64,000 nt of DNA from Enterococcus innesii (GTDB lineage Bacteria; Bacillota; Bacilli; Lactobacillales; Enterococcaceae). The position numbers were made by a program, and so were the translations under genes. Below, one piece after another: positions 57,699 through 64,000 of the stretch (position 1 is the first letter of the stretch; each line of letters starts with the position of its first letter). The stretch spans positions 372,001-436,000 of the forward strand of contig JAHHEN010000003.1 in the NCBI GenBank assembly GCA_018982785.1. Reading direction: 5' to 3'. Under the pieces are notes generated by a model. The model saw nothing but the letters and a program-made list of their open reading frames with translations, did no database searches and had not been told where the DNA came from.

Positions 57699-57736
57699 TT
57701 TCTTTGGGCAAAATTATAGGAGAAGGAGTGTATCCC

Positions 57737-59100
57737 ATGAACCAGCAAGAAACTATCTTACATTATTTAAATAAGAAAGACTCTGAAAAATTAAAAAAAC
57801 TCGTATCAGGAATGGAAGAGCTGCCGCTGTTACAATTATTCAGTAATTTATCCGCGGATGAAAAAGTGATCGTTTTCCGACTATTACCGAAAGATAAAGC
57901 CCTTATCCTATTTGAAGATTTGACACCAGCCACACAACAACACTTGTTACGCTCTTTCACCGATGAGCGGGCAACCGAATTTGTAAACGAAATGGCCCCC
58001 GATGTCCGTGTAAGGCTCTTGGATGAGCTGCCAGCCACCGTCACGCAAAAACTTTTACAATCGTTGGCCCCCGATGAACGAGCCGCGACAAACCTCTTAT
58101 TAGGATATGAAGCTGAGACTGCTGGCCGTTTAATGACACCGGAATTCATCACACTGAAAAAAGACATGACAGTCAATCAAGCGTTAGAAAAAGTGCGGAT
58201 GCAAGCCAAAGAAAAAGAAACGATTTATACGCTCTATGTGACCGACCAAACGAAAACCTTAGAAGGGGTCTTGTCATTGAAAGATCTCTTGATGGCACAA
58301 GGGGAGCAACTCATCAGTGAAATCATGTCACGAAAAGTAATCTATGTGACTACTGACACGGACCAAGAAGAAGCGGCACGTTTGCTAAATGAACTAGATA
58401 TCATTGCGCTACCAGTCGTAGACAAGGAATCACGAATCGTTGGGATCATCACTGTCGATGACGCCATCGATGTCATCGAGCAAGAAACGACGGAAGACAT
58501 GTTTAATGCCGCAGGTTTAGTCGATGTTGCTTCTAATGAAGCAGACCGTAGTAATGTTCTGATCAACGGCAACCTTTGGCAAATTTGGAAAGTCCGATTG
58601 CCGTTTTTAGTGATCACTTTGGTTGCTGGTCTTTTAGCTGGGGTAGTCATTGATGAATTTGAACAAACATTGGAATCGGTGGCAGCTGTTGCAATCTTTA
58701 TTCCTTTGATCATGGATATGGGGGGAACGTTGGAACACAGTCCTCAACTGTTTTTGTTCGCGGGATGTCATTAGGGCATATTGATCTTTCGACCTTCACC
58801 CGCCATTTCTTTAAAGAGGTTTGGATTGGCTTGAGTTTAGGTTTGATCGTAGGGATCATCTCCGGCACCGCCGCTTCACTATGGCAAGGGATCCCCATGT
58901 TAGGTGTGGCTGTTGGTGTTTCGTTAGTTTTTGCCATGACCTTAGCCGCAGCACTTGGTTTCTTAGTTCCGTTTGTACTTATTAAACTGAACATCGACCA
59001 AGCAGCCGGTTCGGCACCCATTATTACCTCAATCAAAGATATTGCCGGCTTGTTTATCTACTTTATTTCTGTAAATGCTCTCTTGGGACATTTACTTTAG
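57737..59100 (+). CDS. mgtE: Magnesium transporter MgtE (frameshifted)
   Basis: A membrane Mg2+ channel of about 454 residues: N-domain (1-130), paired CBS domains (about 135-255), a connecting helix and five membrane helices. Near 58726 one A is missing (GGAACGTT for GGAAACGTT), breaking the pore motif MDMGGNVGTQSSTVFVRG; the next frame continues SLGHIDLSTFTRHFFKEV to 59100. GAAGGAG precedes the ATG. A structured leader RNA with a possible attenuator lies directly upstream. The CBS domains act as Mg2+ sensors in MgtE. Confidence 0.93.
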
Positions 59101-59173
59101 CCATCCGTCCGTTCCGATGGTATAATAAAGCGACATCACATGATGAGCACAAAATAGAAAGGGGAAATGTCTT

Positions 59174-59221
59174 ATGACAAATCAAATGAAGCAACATCAA
59201 CTCGGAGGTTTCTCTTTTTAA
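59174..59221 (+). CDS. Short ORF before rsgA, perhaps its displaced N-terminus
   Basis: MTNQMKQHQLGGFSF with a good ribosome site (AAAGGGGAAA). RsgA proteins often begin with a few residues followed by a GFS.F-like segment, so this may be the real start of the following gene, cut off by one or more indels between 59215 and 59250. It may equally be a leader peptide. Confidence 0.4.
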   Translation: MTNQMKQHQLGGFSF

Positions 59222-59251
59222 GTGCGGCCTCTAACTAACTGGAGGGGAATC

Positions 59252-60193
59252 ATGGAAAAACAAGGAATTGTGGTCTTTCAGGCCAAAGATATCGCAAAAG
59301 TCCGCTTGACTACAGGAGAAGAATGTTTAGCAACAGTTACAGGAAAATTTCGCCAGCAGGCACTAGCACCCAAGGATTATCCTATTGTTGGTGATTTTGT
59401 ACAAGGGCAGGTGTATGATCAAGATCATTTCTTGATTGATGCTTTGCTCCCACGAAAGAGTTTTTTACAACGAAAAGTAGCCGGAAATCGGACGGATGAA
59501 CAAGGGATCGCGGCGAATATCGACACGGTTTTTATTGCAACTAGCGCCAATGAAGAATTCAATTTCGCTCGGTTAGAGCGCTTTGTCACGATCGCTTGGG
59601 ACAGCGGGGCTAATCCGGTGATTCTCTTGACCAAAGCCGATCAAGTCACAGCTGATGAAAAAGCAGAGCTACTGCAAGCATTAAACGATGCATTTGGTGT
59701 GAAAACATTTGCTACGTCCATTTTTGAACCAAACGAATTGCTGATGGAAACGTATTTTTCTGACGGACAGATCAGCGCATTTATCGGTTCATCTGGGGTC
59801 GGAAAGTCCAGCTTATTAAATCAGCTTATGGCGCAAGACGTTCAAAAAACCAATGACATACGAGAAGATAGTCGAGGACGACACACGACGACGAGTCGTC
59901 AGTTATTCACTCTGCCCTCTGGCGCAATGATCATCGATACTCCTGGTATGCGGGAAGTTGGCATCAGTACCGTCCGCTCAGCTTCGATCGACCAATCCTT
60001 TGAAGCGATCAGCCAGTATGCTGAAGGTTGTTTCTTCCGAGACTGTCGTCATGAAACAGAACCGAAGTGCGCGGTCAAAGCAGCCATTGCTGCCGGTGAG
60101 CTTTCAGAAGACGCCTTCGCCCGCTATCGTAAAATGGAAAAAGAGCTGGCGTATTTGAAGCGAAAAGAACAGATCAAAGAATTGAAAAAGTAA
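59252..60193 (+). CDS. rsgA: RsgA-type ribosome-assembly GTPase
   Basis: A circularly permuted GTPase that helps mature the 30S subunit. At least 313 residues: OB-fold (about 1-60, DYPIVGDFVQGQVYD), G4 LLTKADQV, G1 GSSGVGKSSLLN near 178, G3 DTPGMREVG near 230, and a zinc module CFFRDCRHETEPKC near 265. The ATG at 59252 has GGAGGGG, but the protein would then lack the first ~20 residues of most RsgA proteins. It may be a second paralogue, as bacilli often carry two. Confidence 0.9.
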   Translation: MEKQGIVVFQAKDIAKVRLTTGEECLATVTGKFRQQALAPKDYPIVGDFVQGQVYDQDHFLIDALLPRKSFLQRKVAGNRTDEQGIAANIDTVFIATSANEEFNFARLERFVTIAWDSGANPVILLTKADQVTADEKAELLQALNDAFGVKTFATSIFEPNELLMETYFSDGQISAFIGSSGVGKSSLLNQLMAQDVQKTNDIREDSRGRHTTTSRQLFTLPSGAMIIDTPGMREVGISTVRSASIDQSFEAISQYAEGCFFRDCRHETEPKCAVKAAIAAGELSEDAFARYRKMEKELAYLKRKEQIKELKK

Positions 60194-60198
60194 CAATG

Positions 60199-60229
60199 AG
60201 CACTCCTTTCATTTAGGAGTGCTTTTTTG
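60199..60229 (+). terminator. Terminator after rsgA
   Basis: AGCACTCCT pairs with AGGAGTGCT, followed by five more T. Confidence 0.92.
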
Positions 60230-60508
60230 TGCGTTTCCAAAGAGTCTGGTTAAGTGGAGAAGAGGAGAGCCATAGACAATGTCCTTATGTTTTCACGAAA
60301 AAGGCGGCCAATTCCAAAGGGCACTACATGCTAAGTAGTTGAACTAAGCTAAGGTTGCCTAGCTGGTTACAAGCTGTCGTCAAGAAGCGCAGCATAAAAA
60401 ACACAGTGGGGTGATTTCCCACTGTGTTTTGAGCAATGATTTGCCCCTGCCAAGGTACTTTCCAGTATAAAGGGTTGATCTGCAAATGACAACTTGAAAA
60501 AAGAGGGG
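60230..60508. other. Gap with an isolated terminator-like hairpin
   Basis: No gene seen. AAAACACAGTGGG and CCCACTGTGTTTT (60398-60430) form a 13-bp perfect stem flanked by A- and T-runs. It could end the leftward DUF2200 gene or a small RNA. Confidence 0.5.
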
Positions 60509-60862
60509 TCATTCGACAGAGCGCAAAATTTTCGTCATGGCTTTTCCTTTCGCCAGTTCATCAATTAGTTTATCTAGATAACGAATTTCTTGAACCATTG
60601 GCTCTTCGATCTCTTCTACCCGAATCCCACAAATGACACCAGTGATCTGTTTTCGCGCTGGATTGAGCTGTGGGGCTTGACTAAAAAAGGTTTCAAAAGA
60701 AAGCTCCTCATTCATCTGTTGCAGCGTTTCTTGGTCATAACCAGTTAGCCACGTAATAATCTGATCCACTTCTTCTTTTGTTCGATTTTTCCGCTCTGCT
60801 TTGGCAATATATAGGGGATAGACTTTCGCGAAACTCATTTGGGTGATCTTTTGATTTTTCAT
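60509..60862 (-). CDS. DUF2200 family protein
   Basis: A 117-residue cytoplasmic protein with the DUF2200 signature: [20 protein letters not shown] followed by [15 protein letters not shown]. It ends with a basic tail. A GGAGC site precedes the ATG. Function unknown across the family. Confidence 0.87.
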   Translation of the reverse strand: MKNQKITQMSFAKVYPLYIAKAERKNRTKEEVDQIITWLTGYDQETLQQMNEELSFETFFSQAPQLNPARKQITGVICGIRVEEIEEPMVQEIRYLDKLIDELAKGKAMTKILRSVE

Positions 60863-60958
60863 GATATGCTCCTTTAGTCTTTACACAAAGTATACGTTAT
60901 TTTCTTCGTTTTGCCGAGATTTTCGACACTTGTTGTGTGCCCAAAATAGGCGAGGGGA

Positions 60959-61246
60959 CTAAAGAATGATCTTTTCTTCTTGTTCACGAAACCCTAGTAC
61001 TTTTTGACGTGACTCGCCATCCCAATAGAGCAAGTCCAAATTCTTATGCAGCATTAGCTGTGTATATAATTCTTTCAGCGTCAGAGCAGGCTTTTTTGGT
61101 TCGAAAAATAAAATCAATTGGTTATGGCTATCTTGAGCGATCGTCGTAAAAGGAATCAGGTTTTCTTTGTACGTTAAATAAATTCCTTGGTAATCCGCTG
61201 CACTCGATGACGTTGTCAGTGCTGTTAAGAGGTCTCTTGCTCTCAT
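60959..61246 (-). CDS. Small protein of the YolD cassette
   Basis: A 95-residue soluble protein (MRARDLLTALTTSSSAADYQ ... KVLGFREQEEKIIL) of no family I recognise. Its ATG overlaps the stop of the preceding 92-residue gene by four bases, so it is co-translated in an operon led by the YolD-like gene and controlled by an SOS box. Confidence 0.65.
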   Translation of the reverse strand: MRARDLLTALTTSSSAADYQGIYLTYKENLIPFTTIAQDSHNQLILFFEPKKPALTLKELYTQLMLHKNLDLLYWDGESRQKVLGFREQEEKIIL

Positions 61247-61521
61247 AATGAACCTGCCTTTACTGTTTTTTGTCGATAGGCATCGATATCCAACATGATT
61301 TTTGTTTTGCCGTACACCGTATACTTTTGCACCACGAATTGGTGACGCTTATTCCAATAGCCACCTACAGTTAGAAACATGCCGTCATCAACATCCCCTA
61401 AAAAGTTCAAACTGTGTTTCGCAATCAAACAGTTGGTGGTACCTAGTGTAAAGCGGACCAAAGGGGAGGGGGCAAAGGAAACGATCCTTATTTTTGAGAC
61501 AGTGCCTTTTTGTGTTTGCAT
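61243..61521 (-). CDS. Small protein of the YolD cassette
   Basis: A 92-residue protein (MQTQKGTVSKIRIVSFAPSP, then LVRFTLGTTNCLIAKHSLNF) with a predicted beta-rich fold and no known family. The ATG at 61521 is chosen because AAAGGAGGAA lies eight bases upstream; the frame is open further back but overlaps the YolD-like gene. Central gene of a three-gene operon. Confidence 0.65.
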   Translation of the reverse strand: MQTQKGTVSKIRIVSFAPSPLVRFTLGTTNCLIAKHSLNFLGDVDDGMFLTVGGYWNKRHQFVVQKYTVYGKTKIMLDIDAYRQKTVKAGSL

Positions 61522-61558
61522 CAGGTGTTCCTCCTTTAGTAAGTAGTAAAAAGCGGCA

Positions 61559-61927
61559 TCATTCGTTGAGATCAAACCATTTTTTCTCTTCATAAAAAGC
61601 AACATGACGAATCTCATCATAATGGATTTTTTCTGTTGTTTCTCCCGTCAAGTAAATACCTAATGGATCATAACCACTGATTTTCCCGATAATATCTGGA
61701 GGATAGCCGCCTTCTTCATTGACTTCTTCTCGTTGGATCGCCACAGTGAGGTTCTTTTTCATGGCTTCAAATAAACACTGATTGATTTCTTCCGTTGTGA
61801 GTGACGGCTTAGGTGGATAATCAAATTTACGTGTCGGCTCTTCTTCAATTTCAGTTGTATGCTCAGATAAAAAGAATCCTTGCCACTTTAGCTTTTTTCG
61901 ATCTTCATATGGTTGCAGCATACCCAT
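61559..61927 (-). CDS. YolD-like protein
   Basis: A 122-residue YolD-family protein: MGMLQPYEDRKKLKWQGFFL, SLTTEEINQCLFEAMKKNL, and the closing IGKISGYDPLGIYL...EKIHYDEIRHV. YolD proteins usually accompany a Y-family (UvrX/UmuC-like) translesion polymerase; none is present within the window. The start follows AGAGGTG. An SOS box sits in its promoter, so damage induction is expected. Confidence 0.85.
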   Translation of the reverse strand: MGMLQPYEDRKKLKWQGFFLSEHTTEIEEEPTRKFDYPPKPSLTTEEINQCLFEAMKKNLTVAIQREEVNEEGGYPPDIIGKISGYDPLGIYLTGETTEKIHYDEIRHVAFYEEKKWFDLNE

Positions 61928-61947
61928 AGCAATCACCTCTTATCTAT

Positions 61948-61977
61948 ATAATACAAACATACGTTCTCTTTTGTAAA
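61948..61977 (-). promoter_or_regulatory. LexA (SOS) box inside the yolD promoter
   Basis: On the minus strand, TTTACA (61977-61972), 18-bp spacer, TATTAT (61953-61948). The spacer holds AGAACGTATGTTTG (61967-61954), which fits the Gram-positive LexA consensus CGAACRNRYGTTYC at the core GAAC-N4-GTTT. Confidence 0.75.
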
Positions 61978-62137
61978 GCGAACAGATTTTTAAATTTCCA
62001 ATTCTTCTATGGAACCCTTACAAAGCCCAGCAGATAAGGAAGTAAAGGTAGGTCGTTTTTTTATACTATATCTGCTATAATTCACTCGAATGCAACAATC
62101 AACTTTTAAGAAAAGCAGCTGGGGAGAAGGGAATATA

Positions 62138-62671
62138 ATGTCTGGATTAGTGGTGGTCATACTTACAATACACCTTGCAAGTAGACAGGATAAAGAACAG
62201 TGGCTTTTTGATCGCAAGCGATTGACTATTCTGGCGCTTATGTTTGTGATCGTCGGCATAAGTTGGGGCTTAAATGACAAAATAATGAAGGATCCTCGGA
62301 ACCAAAATATCAGCAGCGATTTACTGCTTAATTATTCGTTCCCCTTATTGATATGTACGCTAGGTTTATTTATCAAAGAAATCCCACGGTGGGGACGGAT
62401 CGTGACTTTGTCGTTTGGCTTTATGATTTTCGGGTATTTAGCTCTGCACTATTTGATAGGGTTTCACAACCCGTATTGGGAAAATCTACAGCTACGTCCA
62501 TTGTATTGGCTATCAATTGGTCAATCAAACACAAAGCAAATTCAATACGTAATAGGATACATTCTGTTCCGTACTTGTTGCAGCTAATGGGCAGCAACAA
62601 TTGGTTTTCTGTTTTTAATTTTGAATTTGTATCAGCTGATAAAGAGGTTTAGAAAGGAGAAGGGGCGTTGA
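62138..62671 (+). CDS. Multi-pass membrane protein (two indels)
   Basis: A hydrophobic protein of about 177 residues with five or six helices (VVVILTIHLASRQ, LTILALMFVIVGISWGL, LLICTLGLFI, IVTLSFGFMIFGYLALHYL). The frame stops early at 62587; assuming one extra T near 62567 and one missing T near 62613 restores YVIGYILSVLVAANGQQQLV and a last helix LILNLYQLIKRFRKEKGR, returning to the original frame and ending at 62671. GGAGAAGGG precedes the ATG. No family recognised. Confidence 0.65.
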
Positions 62672-63404
62672 ATCGTTAGAATAATTGCTTTTGGATCAAT
62701 CCGAACCTTATGTATTTTATCCTAACTAGCGGCACTTTAAAGTAAAATCCATTCACTAGCCGTCGAAAAGCTAGTGGACAGCAGCAGGTTTGATCTTATT
62801 GGCAAATGATTCTATTTTTCCAAAGAATGATCAACGGTGTTTTATTCAGGCTCTTTAGCAAAATATGGGCTTTTATGGTGACCTATGAACATTACAATTA
62901 TATGAAATAACGAAATACCCTAAGTCATCTACATGATTTTAGGGTTCTTTTTAATCGAATCATGTAGGTAGATATTTGTTGGCATTTACAACGTCTAAGC
63001 ACTTGTGTCAGAATTTTGAAACTGATTGGCTATATATGAATAAAGTTCTAGGTAAAAGCTCAAAGATTTTCAAAATGATTATAGCATACACTCAAACCGA
63101 TTGGTTCGTGAATCAAGGCTGATAGCTTGAATCTGTATTTGCTGAGATAAAAAAGACGAATCCGCAAGTAACTTGCTACAAGACAGTTTACAATGAACAA
63201 TCTGTTGATCAGCAAATCATAAAAAAGAATCTGAAGAAACTTGTAAAACAAGAAATCTTAGTTTTAGTTGAATTTTAGGTAAATTAGTGACAATTTACTA
63301 ATAAAAGTTATTCGGAGGGAGGTAAAATGATGCAGAATTGATATGAACTGTCTAGAATGGCACGAACTCTTTTTCGAATACATCTTTGTATAATATATAA
63401 AGTG
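62672..63404. other. 733-bp junction region
   Basis: Holds a small perfect inverted repeat CACTAGC..GCTAGTG (62754-62777), a terminator-like hairpin ACCCTAA..TTAGGGT with T-run (62917-62954), a decayed ORF (63036-63278), and a GGAGGGAGG followed by a four-codon ORF near 63315. Base composition falls to the right. This looks like the edge of a mobile region. Confidence 0.5.
63036..63278 (+). pseudogene. Decayed ORF with two adjacent stops
   Basis: One frame reads MNKVLGKSSKIFKMIIAYTQ and on to VNQG, then TGA TAG, then 51 sense codons (LESVFAEIKKTNPQVTCYKT, ending LVKQEILVLVEF) before a final TAG. The coding character on both sides in the same frame suggests a gene inactivated by point mutation. 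Family unknown. Confidence 0.35.
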
Positions 63405-63668
63405 TTATCTATCAGAAGCCTGTAAAAGGGCTTCTTTTTTATTGTATTCTTCTATATCGAAAAATTCGTGCAACGTTATTTCTAGTCCCTCACAAATCAT
63501 TATAAGTGTTGGTATAGTAGGTATATTACCCGCATTAAAAATGTTACTTACAGTTGATTGTCTTATATTCGACAGCTTTGCCAATTGATTTATATTCAAA
63601 TTTCTTTCATTCATTAATTCTAATATTCTATTAACTATAATTTTGTTTTGTTCATTCTTATTAACCAT
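63405..63668 (-). CDS. XRE-family repressor-like protein
   Basis: An 87-residue helix-turn-helix protein: INQLAKLSNIRQSTVSNIFN near residues 26-45, followed by PTIPTLIMICEGLEITLHEFF, a typical Cro/cI-like domain with no further domain. GGAGGATAATT precedes the ATG. Divergent from a gene at 63795, with palindromic operators in between; this is the control-region layout of phages and integrative elements. Confidence 0.88.
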   Translation of the reverse strand: MVNKNEQNKIIVNRILELMNERNLNINQLAKLSNIRQSTVSNIFNAGNIPTIPTLIMICEGLEITLHEFFDIEEYNKKEALLQASDR

Positions 63669-63710
63669 AATTATCCTCCTATAATTTTTATAGTATTATA
63701 ACACATAAAA

Positions 63711-63774
63711 TCAACTGAGTTTAGTTGATATATGCAAATGTTAAGATATAATTAAAATGTAACTGAGTTCAGTT
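63711..63774. promoter_or_regulatory. Twin operators and divergent promoters
   Basis: Two copies of AACTGAGTTYAGTT (63713-63726 and 63761-63774), 48 bp apart. The second is a perfect AACTGA/TCAGTT palindrome; the first extends to TCAACT/AGTTGA. TATAAT at 63747-63752 points right, with the second copy over its start point; a minus-strand TATAAT (about 63695) has the first copy over its -35. The XRE protein is the likely ligand. Confidence 0.7.
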
Positions 63775-63794
63775 AACAAAAAGGAGGTTGTCAA

Positions 63795-64000
63795 ATGTTT
63801 GTCAGTAATTCAGATTTAATATTCGAGAAAAAAAGAAGAGAAGGTTTCAAAGTCAGGTAATCCCTATGTTGTTATTCACTTGATCGACACGAAAAATTTT
63901 CAGCGTTTAGAGTTCTTTGCAGATGAAAATCTTACTATTGGTTGTGGTGAAGGTGCAAAATGCAAAGTTGTTTTAAAAGCTGACCGTCGTGGATATAGCA
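63795..64000 (+). CDS. Mobile-element protein, partial (frameshifted)
   Basis: Starts MFVSNSDLIFEKK after AAGGAGG and soon stops. If one A of a seven-A run near 63835 is extra, the frame continues SKSGNPYVVIHLIDTKNFQR, LEFFADENLTIGCGEGAKCK and on to the window edge. The look is that of small early proteins of integrative conjugative elements or plasmids, but I cannot name the family. It is divergent from the XRE gene and probably repressed by it. Confidence 0.6.

Noticed and set aside
57556..57736. M-box (ykoK) riboswitch before mgtE
   Set aside because: The leader is too short and lacks the conserved M-box sequences; reported as an unclassified structured leader instead.
60300..60400. Possible tRNA in the gap after rsgA
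   Set aside because: A GGTT-like stretch was considered, but no cloverleaf with T-loop and acceptor stem could be built.
63060..63251. Minus-strand 63-codon ORF near the right edge
   Set aside because: No ribosome site; the plus strand of the same stretch looks more protein-like.
1..64000. CRISPR arrays, rRNA or tRNA genes
   Set aside because: No regularly spaced repeats, rRNA segments or tRNA folds were found on either strand.

Overview
The window is a chromosomal segment of a low-GC Gram-positive bacterium, most likely an Enterococcus. Signs are strong AGGAGG-type ribosome sites, the Bacilli primosome genes dnaB-dnaI next to nrdR, a CtsR box at clpB, a FusB-type EF-G-binding protein, an enterococcal-style Eis acetyltransferase and an IS256-family element. 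The species cannot be fixed from the sequence alone.

Layout. 1-15 kb is mostly housekeeping: polA-mutM-coaE, a lone YlmA-type ATPase, a FusB homologue behind a consensus promoter and a short leader ORF, nrdR-dnaB-dnaI, trmK-nif3-like, pepT, a lipid kinase and a flippase-like membrane protein. 14.5-27.3 kb holds an ABC-F gene behind an attenuator-like leader, divergent clpB, an OpuC/EgtU-type transporter, signal peptidase I, a deoxyribosyltransferase, Eis and lepA. 27.6-43.7 kb is accessory DNA: an ABC-2 exporter, HelD and a tandem-MerR regulator that appear linked by a shared promoter motif, a GFA protein, an M23 peptidase, an intact 1324-bp IS256-family insertion, a quinone-reductase-like enzyme, a LysR gene followed by a flavodoxin-CMD-cupin-SDR operon, and a deletion scar joining a LysR remnant to a citG remnant. 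43.9-57.3 kb holds small membrane proteins, three Gfo/Idh/MocA oxidoreductases with an RpiR regulator, a flavin disulfide reductase, an ECF sigma factor with a membrane partner, a broken UreI/AmiS channel, a stand-alone LexA DNA-binding domain and a secreted nuclease. 57.5-62.7 kb holds mgtE behind a structured leader RNA, an rsgA paralogue, a DUF2200 gene, an SOS-boxed YolD cassette and a membrane protein. From about 63.4 kb an AT-rich, probably mobile, region starts with an XRE repressor and twin palindromic operators.

How the parts fit. Four loci (FusB-like, ABC-F, HelD with its exporter, Eis-like acetyltransferase) belong to families that protect translation or transcription or modify drugs. 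Three of these loci carry visible leader or operator-like control sequences.

Quality warning. About a dozen genes, including core genes polA, coaE, clpB and mgtE, are broken by single-base indels, mostly in or beside homopolymers. This looks like sequencing or assembly error, so these genes are annotated across the breaks as probably functional.
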